From positions 1,531,019 through 1,595,018 of the forward strand of contig NZ_JAATJA010000001.1 of the NCBI RefSeq assembly GCF_011927665.1: a DNA stretch of 64,000 nucleotides. Direction: 5' to 3'. Origin of the DNA: Desulfobaculum xiamenense (GTDB taxonomy: Bacteria; Desulfobacterota; Desulfovibrionia; Desulfovibrionales; Desulfovibrionaceae). The first letter of the stretch is position 1; each line of letters opens with the position of its first letter. The notes beneath the pieces are model-generated. The model was not told the DNA's origin, made no database searches, and saw only the letters and a list, made by a program, of their open reading frames with translations. The position numbers were made by a program, and so were the translations under genes. Positions 1 to 9,747 of the stretch are shown one piece after another.

Positions 1-117
1 CAGCGGCTGGCGGGGGGCGAAGAGTCCGAACGTCAACGCGAGGAAGAGCACCTGCCACGGCACAAGCCCCGGCACGGTCGGCGCTGCGCCTCGCGCGTCC
101 TGCCCGTATGCGTCCAT
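1..117 (-). CDS. N-terminus of an unidentified membrane protein (cut by window edge)
   Basis: An ATG at 117-115 on the minus strand opens a frame that runs off the window after 39 codons. A strong GGGAGGGGGG-type ribosome binding site lies just upstream. After about 17 polar residues the peptide becomes hydrophobic (WQVLFLALTFGLFAP), as in a first transmembrane segment. It begins 29 bp after the lpxB stop and has the same orientation, so it is probably the next gene of the lpxB transcript. Too little is visible to name a family. Confidence 0.55.
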   Translation of the reverse strand, partial: MDAYGQDARGAAPTVPGLVPWQVLFLALTFGLFAPRQPL

Positions 118-146
118 GCCCCCTCCCGTGGGCGGTCCGGAACGGT

Positions 147-1316
147 TTACGCGCCCGAGGCCGCCCCGCGCAGGCGTTCAAGAATGATGGACGCGGCCCG
201 CTCCGGCGCGCCCGGTTCTCCCACCAGCTCACGCAACCGCGCCAGACTGCCGCGAACGGCCCGGCCCCGCTCTGGTTCGAGCATGGCGAGGGTCCGCTCG
301 GCCACCACGCGCGCGCAAGCGTCCTCCTGCAACAGTTCAGGGAAGACCTCTTCGCCAAGGATGAGATTGGGCAGGCTGATGAACGGCACATCGACGATCA
401 TCCGCCCCACGGCGAAGGTCATGGGCGACAGGCGATAGGCCACCACCGTGGGCGTGCCCACCAGCGCGGTTTCAAGGGTCACCGTGCCCGATGCGGCAAT
501 GATCGCCTCGGCGCGGCGCATCTCGCGGTAGCGCGCTTCCGGTTCGAGAAGTTCCACGGGGAAATCGTCAGGCAGGTGCGCCGCGAGCGTCTCGCGCGCA
601 ACGCCGGGCGCGCGCACCACCGCAAAGGTCAGCTCCGGCCGGGCCTCGCGCATGAGCCGTGCGGCGGCGATAAATTCGTCGTACAGAGAGCCGATCTCCT
701 TGCGGCGGCTGCCAGGCAGGATGAGCACACGGCCCGGCTCCGGCGACATGGCGTCAAGCTCCGCAAGGGGAATCTGATCCGTGAGCGGATGGCCAACATA
801 GTCGGCCTCCAAGCCGTGCCGGGCGAGGAATGGCTTTTCGAAGGGCAGAATGCACAGCACGCGCTCGACCTTCTCGCGCAGGAAGTTCACCCGCCCCGTG
901 CGCCACGCCCACACCTGCGGACAGATGTAGTAGAAGACCGGGATTCCCAGCCGCCGCGCCATGCGCACCACGAAGAAATTGAAATCCGGCGAATCGATGC
1001 AGACCACCGCCGCCGGGCGCTCGACGCGCATGCGGCGATACATGCGGCGCATGAGGCCGAGGATGCGCGGCAGATGCGCCAGCACCTCGGTCAGCCCCAT
1101 GAGGGACAGCTCGCCGATGTCGAAGGCCTTGTCGAAGCCTGCGGCCTCCATGGCCGGGCCACCCATGCCGGTGAAGCGCATGCCCCCAAGGCCCGAGGCC
1201 ACGCCGCGTTCCCGCAGGGCCGCAAGCAGAAGCGCACCGTGCATGTCGCCCGATGCCTCGCCAGCGCTGATCCAGATCGTCTTTCCAATACCGCGTTTTT
1301 CCATCATCTTTTCCAT
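147..1316 (-). CDS. lpxB: Lipid-A-disaccharide synthase
   Basis: LpxB transfers a UDP-activated diacylglucosamine onto lipid X to form the beta-1,6-linked lipid A disaccharide at the inner face of the cytoplasmic membrane. The 389-residue length is normal for the family. Visible family motifs are SAGEASGD (17-24), IDSPDFN (107-113), CPQVWAW (132-138), GHPL (175-178) and LPGSRRKEI (200-208). The N-terminus holds several ATG codons (MEKMMEK), so the exact start could be a few residues further in. It shows that the cell makes lipopolysaccharide. The neighbouring oxidoreductase at 1499 is divergent, not co-transcribed. Confidence 0.96.
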   Translation of the reverse strand: MEKMMEKRGIGKTIWISAGEASGDMHGALLLAALRERGVASGLGGMRFTGMGGPAMEAAGFDKAFDIGELSLMGLTEVLAHLPRILGLMRRMYRRMRVERPAAVVCIDSPDFNFFVVRMARRLGIPVFYYICPQVWAWRTGRVNFLREKVERVLCILPFEKPFLARHGLEADYVGHPLTDQIPLAELDAMSPEPGRVLILPGSRRKEIGSLYDEFIAAARLMREARPELTFAVVRAPGVARETLAAHLPDDFPVELLEPEARYREMRRAEAIIAASGTVTLETALVGTPTVVAYRLSPMTFAVGRMIVDVPFISLPNLILGEEVFPELLQEDACARVVAERTLAMLEPERGRAVRGSLARLRELVGEPGAPERAASIILERLRGAASGA

Positions 1317-1498
1317 ACGAATTCAATCTTTGGCAGGGCGCGGAAAATTTGTTACACGCCACCGCACCAATAAGCGAAATGTTTCGCGATGACAATGACG
1401 ACGCCCGCCCACCGCCGCTGCCCGGAAACGGACCCCCGGAGACGGACGATCATCCTATTCGAACGCCCGACAGGGCATCATTCAAGCGAGCAGGACAA

Positions 1499-2440
1499 AT
1501 GAGCAAGAAGACCATGCGTGTCGGCGTTATCGGTCTCGGATGGATGGGCAAGATCCATCTCCGGGTCTACTCCGAGATGGCCGACGTCGAAGTGGTCGGT
1601 GTCATGGACACCGACGAGAAGACACTGGCCGAGGTGCGCGAGCGCTTCGGCGTGAAGACCTATTCCGACCTCGACGAGCTTCTCGCCCAGCCGCTGGACG
1701 CGGTGAGCGTGTGCGTGCCCACCGTGTACCATCTCCCCGTGGGCCTCAAGGTCATGGAGAAGGACATCCCGCTGCTCATCGAGAAGCCGCTGGCCGCCTC
1801 CGCCGCCGAGGGTCGCCAGCTCATCGAGAAGGCGCAGGAAAAAGGCCTGCCGCTCATGGTCGGCCACATCGAGCGCTTCAATCAGGCCGTGCGCCGCGTG
1901 AAGGAACTGGTGGAGGGCGAGGACGTCATCTCCATCAACATCGAGCGCGTCGGTCCCTATCCGCCCCGCATTCAGGACGTGGGCGTCATCAAGGACCTCG
2001 GCTCCCACGACATCGACCTCATCCGCTTCATCACCGGCTCCGAGTACGAGAAGGTCTTCGCCGTCACGTCCTCGACCATGGGCAAGCATGAGGACTCCGC
2101 GCTCATCACCGCCCAGATGACCAATGGCGTGCTCGCCCAGATCAACACCAACTGGGTCACGCCCTACAAGTCGCGCTGCATCAGCGTGGCCACCAAGACC
2201 AAGTACATCCGCGCCAATCTGGTCACCCAGGAGGTCAAGGAGTACAGCAAATTCGAGGGCTACGACGCCCACTACATGGTCCGCGAGTGGCCGGTCATGT
2301 TCCGCGAGCCGGTACCGCTGGAACTGCGCGCCTTCCTCGACGCGCTGCGCGAGGGCCACGAACTGCCCATCACCGGCCGCGACGGCCTGTACGTGCTCGA
2401 AACCATCGAGCGCGTTCTCGACGCGCCCGCCGCGAAGTAG
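1499..2440 (+). CDS. Gfo/Idh/MocA-family oxidoreductase, possibly UDP-GlcNAc 3-dehydrogenase (GnnA-like)
   Basis: A 313-residue NAD(P)-dependent oxidoreductase. The Rossmann fingerprint GLGWMG (12-17), the family motif EKP (95-97) and the C-terminal-domain motif DLGSHDID (166-173) are all present. The stretch GHIERFN (122-128), followed by VGPYPPRIQDVGV, resembles the UDP-N-acetylglucosamine 3-dehydrogenase subgroup, which prepares 3-amino-glucosamine for amide-linked lipid A. This sub-assignment is from memory of the family and is tentative. Its place back-to-back with lpxB fits a lipid A role. The ATG at 1499 is preferred over an in-frame upstream ATG at 1349 because homology begins there; its ribosome binding site is weak. 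No GnnB aminotransferase is visible here. Confidence 0.85.
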   Translation: MSKKTMRVGVIGLGWMGKIHLRVYSEMADVEVVGVMDTDEKTLAEVRERFGVKTYSDLDELLAQPLDAVSVCVPTVYHLPVGLKVMEKDIPLLIEKPLAASAAEGRQLIEKAQEKGLPLMVGHIERFNQAVRRVKELVEGEDVISINIERVGPYPPRIQDVGVIKDLGSHDIDLIRFITGSEYEKVFAVTSSTMGKHEDSALITAQMTNGVLAQINTNWVTPYKSRCISVATKTKYIRANLVTQEVKEYSKFEGYDAHYMVREWPVMFREPVPLELRAFLDALREGHELPITGRDGLYVLETIERVLDAPAAK

Positions 2441-2477
2441 GGCCAGCGCCCGCCGCCACGGCATTTCCAAGACGATA

Positions 2478-2513
2478 AAGGCCCCCCGCCGCACACGCGA
2501 CGGGGGGCCTTTT
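2478..2513. terminator. Bidirectional terminator between the oxidoreductase and murA
   Basis: Stem GGCCCCCCG (2480-2488) pairs with CGGGGGGCC (2501-2509) around a 12-base loop. It is followed by TTTT on the plus strand and by TTTA on the minus strand. It lies between two converging genes and can serve both. Confidence 0.85.
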
Positions 2514-2575
2514 CCTATCCGCATGACGACGGCGCGGGGCAAGGCGGCGTGGCCGCCCCACCCCGCCCGCGTCGG

Positions 2576-3829
2576 CTATTCCTGTTCGCGACGGATGCGT
2601 GCGCCCACGGCTTCGAGCTTCTGCTCGATGTTCTCGTAGCCACGGTCGAGGTGATAGATGCGCTGGACCTCGGTGGTGCCCTCGGCGGCCAGACCGGCCA
2701 GCACCAGCGAGGCGCTAGCACGCAGGTCCGACGCCATGACCGGAGCGCCGATCAGCCCGGCCACGCCGCGCACCATGGCCGAACGTCCGTCCAGAGTGAT
2801 GCTCGCGCCCATGCGCTTGAGTTCCTGCACGTGCATGAATCGGTTCTCGAAGATGGTTTCCTTGATCATGCCAGATCCCTTGGCGAGGCACATGAGGGCC
2901 ATCAGCTGGGCCTGCATGTCCGTGGGGAAGCCGGGGAACGGCAGGGTCACCACGTCCACGCCATGGATGCCGCCGCCGTTGCGCCGGGCCAGCACGCCGC
3001 CCTCGCGCTCCTCGATGTACACGCCCATCTCGCGCAGCTTGGCGATGACGGCCTCCAGCTCGAACACGGGGCAGTCCTCAAGGAATATCTCGCCGTCGGT
3101 GATGGCGGCGGCGCAGAGGTAGGTTCCGGCCTCGATGCGGTCGGGCATGATGCGGTACTCGCAGCCCGACAGACGCTTCACGCCCTCGATGGTGATGATG
3201 CTGGTGCCGTGGCCGGAGATCTTCGCACCGCAGGCGATAAGGAAGTTGGCCAGATCGACCACTTCCGGCTCGCGCGCGGCGTTGATGAGCACGGTCTCGC
3301 CCTCGGCCAGCGCAGCGGCCATGAGCAGGTTCTCGGTGCCGCCCACGGTGGGGAAGTCGAACTGGATATGCGCGCCGTGCAGGCCGTCGCACTTTCCATA
3401 GATGTATCCGGCGTCGAGGTCGAAGGTCGCGCCCATCTTCTCCAGCGCCTTGATGTGCAGGTCCACGGGGCGCGAGCCGATGGCGCAGCCGCCGGGCAGG
3501 GACACCCGCGCCTCGCACAGCCGGGCCAGAAGCGGACCGAGGCAGAGCACGGAGGCGCGCATGGTCTTGACCAGCTCGTACGGAGCCTCGGGCACGAGCG
3601 TGCCGGGGGTGACCGTCACCACGCCATTTTCGAAGGTCGTCGCACAACCGAGAAGTTCGAGAAGCCGCAGGGTGGTATTGATATCCCGCAGATTGGGAAC
3701 ATTGGTATAGGTCACGGGGCCGTCAACGGCCAGACTGGCCATGAGGATCGGCAGCGCCGCATTCTTGGAACCGCTGACCCGAATCCGCCCTTCCAGGGGA
3801 CGACCGCCCTCGATGATGAGTTTTTCCAT
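2576..3829 (-). CDS. murA: UDP-N-acetylglucosamine 1-carboxyvinyltransferase
   Basis: MurA adds enolpyruvate from PEP to UDP-GlcNAc, the first committed step of peptidoglycan synthesis in the cytosol. The 417-residue protein has the substrate-binding Lys22-Asn23 pair (SGSKNAALP), Arg91, the catalytic Cys115 within [13 protein letters not shown], and Arg120. The cysteine is the residue alkylated by fosfomycin, so the enzyme should be of the sensitive type. The start at 3829 has a GGCGAAG ribosome binding site in an A/T-rich stretch; an upstream in-frame start would add 28 residues unlike MurA. It lies about 14 kb from the dcw cluster that performs the later steps and is transcribed alone. Confidence 0.97.
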   Translation of the reverse strand: MEKLIIEGGRPLEGRIRVSGSKNAALPILMASLAVDGPVTYTNVPNLRDINTTLRLLELLGCATTFENGVVTVTPGTLVPEAPYELVKTMRASVLCLGPLLARLCEARVSLPGGCAIGSRPVDLHIKALEKMGATFDLDAGYIYGKCDGLHGAHIQFDFPTVGGTENLLMAAALAEGETVLINAAREPEVVDLANFLIACGAKISGHGTSIITIEGVKRLSGCEYRIMPDRIEAGTYLCAAAITDGEIFLEDCPVFELEAVIAKLREMGVYIEEREGGVLARRNGGGIHGVDVVTLPFPGFPTDMQAQLMALMCLAKGSGMIKETIFENRFMHVQELKRMGASITLDGRSAMVRGVAGLIGAPVMASDLRASASLVLAGLAAEGTTEVQRIYHLDRGYENIEQKLEAVGARIRREQE

Positions 3830-3913
3830 AAAAAAATCTTCGCCTTTTTTTGATCCAATCGCTAAAATTGCTTGACCGCGAGGCCGTCCTTGTCTATCAG
3901 TGCCTCCACACAC

Positions 3914-3990
3914 GGTGGGTGTAGCTCAGTTGGCAGAGCACTTGGTTGTGGCCCAAGTGGCCGTGGGTTCAAGTCCCATCACCCACCCCA
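3914..3990 (+). tRNA. tRNA-His (GTG anticodon)
   Basis: A complete cloverleaf with encoded CCA. The acceptor stem is GTGGGTG/CACCCAC, the anticodon stem CTTGG/CCAAG frames the loop TTGTGGC, and the T arm carries GGTTCAAGTCC. An extra G at 3914 opposite discriminator C at 3987 gives the G(-1):C73 pair specific to tRNA-His. It starts 84 bp upstream of the divergent murA start. Confidence 0.97.
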
Positions 3991-4319
3991 GCCGACATTA
4001 AGGCCCCGTCTTTCGACGGGGCTTTTTTGTTGCCCTTCGCCGGTTGTCACCGCTGCGAAGGACCACCTGCCGCGCATGAAGCCCGGCGCCCGTCGGCCAA
4101 ACGGACTTTTATTGCACGGGCCGATTTTGTCAACTACGGGATGCATGCCTCCCCACGCCGCCAAGGGACGCCGCCGCAAAGCGCACCGGACGGACAGCAT
4201 CCCGCGCCACGGCAGCCACCGTGCAACTTGCCCGAATCGTTCATCTCATGTATTGATCCCGCATCCGGTTGCATCTCTTCATCCGTTTCCACCACTCGAC
4301 ACACGTTCAGGACATGCCC
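3991..4319. other. Intergenic stretch after tRNA-His
   Basis: Apart from the terminator at 4003-4028 I see no gene, convincing promoter or repeat here. Open frames crossing it lack ribosome binding sites and start inside the tRNA or run antisense to the gene at 4320. Confidence 0.5.
4003..4028 (+). terminator. Rho-independent terminator of tRNA-His
   Basis: Stem GCCCCGTC (4003-4010) and GACGGGGC (4015-4022) with a TTTC loop, followed directly by six T residues. It lies 12 bp after the tRNA. Confidence 0.93.
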
Positions 4320-4808
4320 ATGCGTCTCGCCGCGATTCTCGCAGCGGCCATCCTGCTGACCGTTGTAGGACTCATCCTCCTCATGCCCAACCGCCTCGAC
4401 CTGCGCTTCGCATCGGGCGGACCGACAAGCTTCGTGCCTGTCGCGCGCGTGGCGCACGAAATTCACTGCGCCCCGGCTACCGACGGCCTGCGCGAGGCAC
4501 TCGACACCACAGCCCTCACCCGCGCGCTCAACAGCCACGAGGCCATCCTCGCGCACGCGGACATCTTCCTCGCCGACGCAAGCGCCCTTTCGGCCGGACT
4601 CGACGCCACGCCAACCGTACGCATGGCCGCCTACACCATCGCCATGCGCACCCACTCCGGCGACAACATCGAAATCCGCAGCCGCCAGACCAAAACGCCC
4701 GACCTCACCTCCGGCATCGTCCGCGACATCGACCGCGGCGTGGCCGCCTACCAACGCGCCATGGAGAAATCCTCCACAAACCGCATGCGCTCCATCATCA
4801 TCTCCTGA
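4320..4808 (+). CDS. Hypothetical membrane-anchored protein, paralogue of the gene at 5369
   Basis: A 162-residue protein of unknown function. Residues 1-23 form one hydrophobic segment (MRLAAILAAAILLTVVGLIL), an uncleaved anchor or signal sequence; the rest is soluble and probably periplasmic. The C-terminal half matches the gene at 5369 in pattern: an Ala-Asp/Ala-Gln plus Ile strand, a GD(N/A)-x-(I/T)-x-(I/L)-R core, a helix with I-x-R-x-(I/V) and a Y-x-R, and the same Ile-Ser ending. The ATG at 4320 is chosen over one at 4314 because CAGGA lies about 7 bases upstream. It has no recognised domain, no cysteines in a metal-binding pattern and no lipobox. Confidence 0.7.
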   Translation: MRLAAILAAAILLTVVGLILLMPNRLDLRFASGGPTSFVPVARVAHEIHCAPATDGLREALDTTALTRALNSHEAILAHADIFLADASALSAGLDATPTVRMAAYTIAMRTHSGDNIEIRSRQTKTPDLTSGIVRDIDRGVAAYQRAMEKSSTNRMRSIIIS

Positions 4809-4831
4809 CCGACCACCGCGAGGCGAGGGGC

Positions 4832-4857
4832 AAAAAAAAGCCGGTCCATAGACCGGC
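4832..4857 (-). terminator. Rho-independent terminator of the minus-strand gene at 4882
   Basis: Stem GCCGGTC (4840-4846) and GACCGGC (4851-4857) with a 4-base loop. Read on the minus strand, it is followed by eight T residues (4839-4832). This placement supports a real minus-strand transcript ending here. Confidence 0.88.
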
Positions 4858-4881
4858 CGACACATCACGCATCATGCGGGG

Positions 4882-5388
4882 CTAGAGGTAGCCCACTTCC
4901 TTCAAGGCCTGCGAAAAGATGCTCCACGCCTCGTGGGAATCCTGCAGGACGACGAAATTCTCGCGCAGGTCCCGGTCCTCGAATGCACCTTCCCGCCAGA
5001 ACCCGTTTTCCTGAATGAACGTTTCATACATCTCCGGAGACGCCACCATCATGCGGTGTCTGACTCCATCCCGGTAAACCCTCGGATTGGTTGTAAATCG
5101 GGCCGAAACGCGGCCAACTCTCATCACGGTCAAGGCGGCAGAACCATCGTGTTGCAGGTGATCGAAAATATTAAACAACCCTTTAGGCCCATCTACCCCG
5201 CCAAGAACGAAAAGACAAGCATCACCGCACGTTCTGCACAAGGTGCCATGCCGTACGTCATCAGAGATGCTGTCGCAACCGTTGCTAGCACCAGCAACGT
5301 GTATCGCCCAAATGTGGCGACACAGCGCGCATTCCCGGCTATAGTGATTGCTCAACCAACAACACGCAATGAGAACACTGGCAATCAT
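4882..5388 (-). CDS. Hypothetical protein with two Cys pairs and an N-terminal hydrophobic segment
   Basis: Function not recognised. Taking the ATG at 5388 gives about 168 residues: a short hydrophobic N-terminus (IASVLIACCWL), then CALC and CRTC pairs about 30 residues apart that could bind a metal or form disulfides, then a charged, plausible C-terminal domain rich in Phe, Trp and Glu. The start is uncertain. No clear ribosome binding site is seen, and this start overlaps the divergent gene at 5369 by 20 bp; a TTG at 5355 or a later ATG is possible. An excellent terminator directly downstream favours expression. The DNA at about 5085-5345 is visibly less GC-rich than its surroundings, which hints at a different origin. 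Confidence 0.5.
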   Translation of the reverse strand: MIASVLIACCWLSNHYSRECALCRHIWAIHVAGASNGCDSISDDVRHGTLCRTCGDACLFVLGGVDGPKGLFNIFDHLQHDGSAALTVMRVGRVSARFTTNPRVYRDGVRHRMMVASPEMYETFIQENGFWREGAFEDRDLRENFVVLQDSHEAWSIFSQALKEVGYL

Positions 5389-5857
5389 ACTCGGCGCGGT
5401 GTGCACCCTGCTCATCCCGCTTTTTCTCCAGTATTTCGGCCTGATCCACATCGGCGAAAAACTGGTGCGAGCCACTGTGCCGCTTTCCGTGACCTATCCC
5501 GAACCCGGATGCCCGTTTCTGCTTGCCCCCGAGGACATGAATGCAGTTGAAGAGGCGCTGGCCGCCCATGGCGACCTCATCAGGGACGCGCAGATATCCA
5601 TCGCCGCCACGCACGAGTCGGCCGGTCCCGGCCGAGAGGGGCTGCTGCCCATCTTCACGCTCTCCCTCGACATGAAGGACGGCGACGCCGTGACCCTGCG
5701 CCCCCGGACCGTCCGCCGCGCCAGTCTCCCGGACTCCATTACCCGTGCCGTACGGGACTGCGTGGAGCGCTATCATCGCCTCGAACGACTCGACTCCGGC
5801 TCTGGCCCGCGCATCATCACCATTTCCGCCCTGCACGGCTTCCCGGCTCCACGCTGA
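5369..5857 (+). CDS. Hypothetical membrane-anchored protein, paralogue of the gene at 4320
   Basis: A protein of 162 residues, the same length as the gene at 4320. Residues 1-22 are hydrophobic (MRTLAIILGAVCTLLIPLF), predicting a signal anchor. The body shares a spaced pattern with the 4320 protein: H-x-x-L, then A-x-I-x-(L/I)-A, DGDAVTLRPR, SITRAV, ERYHR, and a final II-x-IS, with a short extra tail. No family is recognised. A TTG at 5348 in the same frame would add seven residues; neither start has a good ribosome binding site. The two copies flank the minus-strand gene at 4882. Confidence 0.68.
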   Translation: MRTLAIILGAVCTLLIPLFLQYFGLIHIGEKLVRATVPLSVTYPEPGCPFLLAPEDMNAVEEALAAHGDLIRDAQISIAATHESAGPGREGLLPIFTLSLDMKDGDAVTLRPRTVRRASLPDSITRAVRDCVERYHRLERLDSGSGPRIITISALHGFPAPR

Positions 5858-5874
5858 CGCGACAGCCAACCACG

Positions 5875-5908
5875 AAAAAGGCGGCTCCCGCCATGAACGG
5901 AAGCCGCC
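5875..5908 (-). terminator. Terminator of selB
   Basis: Stem of ten positions with one mismatch (5880-5889 with 5899-5908). On the minus strand it is followed by five T residues at 5879-5875. It begins 25 bp after the selB stop codon. Confidence 0.85.
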
Positions 5909-5932
5909 GCCAAAAAGCCAAACTCGCAAGCC

Positions 5933-7840
<1,908 letters not shown>

Positions 7841-8038
7841 GTTCCAGAACTCCTTCACGGGGCGCGCCCCGATGCTCTCGTTAGTCGCAAGTCCTTCCTT
7901 CTATGGTAAAAACGCGCCCCGCTCAAGCCATGGCATGCGCCCTCGACGAAACCGACCGCCCATCCCGGCGCAGCACTCTGGACTGGCGCACCACCAACGG
8001 ATAGTCTACCGTATTTGCATGATAAAAGGAGGAACGCC

Positions 8039-8524
8039 ATGACACCCAGCTTCGAGGGACCAGCCGTCTTCGTCAGTGACCTTGCGGCATCGCGCCGCTT
8101 CTACGGCGACATTCTCGGCCAGAGCCTGCTTTTCGCCGTGGGGGACGCCTACGCGGCATACAGGGGATTCTCGCTGTGGCAGGCATCCGCCGCGCGGGAG
8201 ACGATCTTCGGCGAGACGCCTGTAAAAACGACCGAGGCGCAGGGACGCAAAAATTTCGAAATGTATTTCGAGACAGAAGAACTGGATGCGACGTGGGAGC
8301 GCCTCACCGCCGAGGCCATCGAGGCGGTGCACCCCATCCGCGAGGAACCGTGGGGACAGCGCAACTTCCGCGTGCTGGACCCGGACGGCCATGTCGTGGA
8401 GTTCGGCGAGCCGATGCCCTTCGTGGCGCGGCGCTTCCTCGCGCAGGGACTTTCGGCGCAGGAGACGGCAGCACGGACCATGCTGCCCATCGAGATGATT
8501 CAGGCGCTCGACGCTCCGCGCTGA
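8039..8524 (+). CDS. VOC/glyoxalase-fold protein
   Basis: A 161-residue vicinal-oxygen-chelate protein. The opening beta-alpha unit (AVFVSDLAASRRFYGDILG) and a second half ending in FRVLDPDGHVVEFGEP are the usual paired beta-alpha-beta-beta-beta modules. The Glu in VVEFGEP is in the place of a metal ligand. Residues 135-161 form an extra helical tail. Substrate unknown: the fold covers glyoxalases, extradiol dioxygenases and resistance proteins. The start has a strong AAAGGAGG six bases upstream. It is transcribed alone. Confidence 0.85.
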   Translation: MTPSFEGPAVFVSDLAASRRFYGDILGQSLLFAVGDAYAAYRGFSLWQASAARETIFGETPVKTTEAQGRKNFEMYFETEELDATWERLTAEAIEAVHPIREEPWGQRNFRVLDPDGHVVEFGEPMPFVARRFLAQGLSAQETAARTMLPIEMIQALDAPR

Positions 8525-8553
8525 GGCGAAGCGTCGAGCCATTCGCGCGAGGA

Positions 8554-9297
8554 TCAGGACTCCTCGCGAATCTTGTCCATTTCGCGGTAGCAGCGCTGCT
8601 CGTCCGCGAAGAAGTTGCAGCCGGTGAGCGCGCCGTGCTTCACGCTGCCCGGATAGTCGCGGCAGACGTCAGGCTTCACGTCCTGAATACCGCAGGAATA
8701 CCCGCCGTCCGGACGCTGAACCATCCACGGGCAGTATTCGACGGGCAGATGCGTGCCGGGGCGCACCCACAAACGGTTGCGCAACCACTGGCCGTCAACG
8801 AACACGTCGCCCACCCACTCCATGATGTCCTCGCGCCCGTTGGCCTTCCAGCGGGCGAGGTCATCCTGCGTGCATTCGCAGCGAAAATCGAGGGTGAAGC
8901 AGCAGGTTCCGCACCGGCGACACCGGAAGCGTTCCACCCCGGTCTCAAGCCAGATACCCCGCTCGCCTCCCGGGCACTCTGGCCCAACCTCCGTCGGTCC
9001 CCAGAACACCTTTCCACACACCCGCGCAAGCTCGGCAAGGTCGAGCTTCGCGCGGCACAGCGCATCCCAGATGCGTTGCCCTGCCTCGTCGCCGGGGATG
9101 AAATCCCGGCCTCCGTTGGTGCGGGTGATGCTGATTCCCTTGACGCCGTCTCTTTGTCCCACGCTCGCGGCACCGTCCGCGACCAAGGGATACAGCGAGG
9201 CAAACAAACCAAGCTGGGGGGCATACTGTTCGAAATCGATACGGATGGCCTCCACGGCCTCCTCACGAGTCAGGAACAGTCTTGCCTTACCGTCCAT
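8554..9297 (-). CDS. YkgJ-type cysteine-cluster (Zn/Fe-binding) protein
   Basis: A 247-residue cytosolic protein with the YkgJ-family cysteine pattern: CRRCGTCC, then RCEC, CPWM and CGIQDVKPDVCRDYP, followed by a last Cys pair near the C-terminus. The family is thought to bind zinc or an iron-sulfur centre; its role is unknown. The N-terminal 100 residues are not part of the core. The ATG at 9297 is preceded by GGAGGA; an upstream in-frame start would add a basic, low-complexity 28 residues. It converges on the VOC gene, with 29 bp between them. Confidence 0.85.
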   Translation of the reverse strand: MDGKARLFLTREEAVEAIRIDFEQYAPQLGLFASLYPLVADGAASVGQRDGVKGISITRTNGGRDFIPGDEAGQRIWDALCRAKLDLAELARVCGKVFWGPTEVGPECPGGERGIWLETGVERFRCRRCGTCCFTLDFRCECTQDDLARWKANGREDIMEWVGDVFVDGQWLRNRLWVRPGTHLPVEYCPWMVQRPDGGYSCGIQDVKPDVCRDYPGSVKHGALTGCNFFADEQRCYREMDKIREES

Positions 9298-9747
9298 GAT
9301 TCCTCCGGGGCTTTCCCCGACCCGGCTACGCTCCCGCGTCCCGTGCCCGAAACGCACACGGCGGGAATGCCGGATCGGCACATGATTTTAGGCCCACCAT
9401 AGGACGCCCCGCAATTTTTGTGAAGCCTGACAACAACTTAGTATCCGAAAACGTATATCCTGCCGAAACTGTTGCCCGGCATGCGCTCGCAGCGTTTGCG
9501 CATATCCCTTCGGCGTACGCCGCGCTTTTTTTCTTTCAGCGCAATTTCCGACATCCGGCGCAATGCGCCCCCCGTCTACATCGACAGCCGAGCGTTCCCG
9601 CATCCCCGCCCCCGCCCGCCTTTCCCCTGTGGTCCTCAACGCCGCCGATGTGCTATCCTTGACGTCCAGCCACGCCGCGACGGCCCCGGACGTCATGCCC
9701 GGCAGGCTCTGCACTCTCCGCACGGCGAAAACGGAATCGGAGCGAAC
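9298..9747. other. 450-bp intergenic stretch between divergent genes
   Basis: It should hold the promoters of the YkgJ-type gene and the TolC-like gene. A less GC-rich patch lies at about 9410-9475. I see no convincing promoter hexamers, repeat or small gene; short open frames here lack ribosome binding sites. Confidence 0.5.

Noticed and set aside
1349-1498. 50-residue N-terminal extension of the Gfo/Idh oxidoreductase
   Set aside because: The extension is Pro/Asp-rich with no family match; the Rossmann fold begins right after the ATG at 1499.
4134-4868. A 244-codon minus-strand frame
   Set aside because: Antisense to the anchored hypothetical at 4320, with Gly/Val/Ala-rich shadow composition and a stop that would run through the terminator at 4832.
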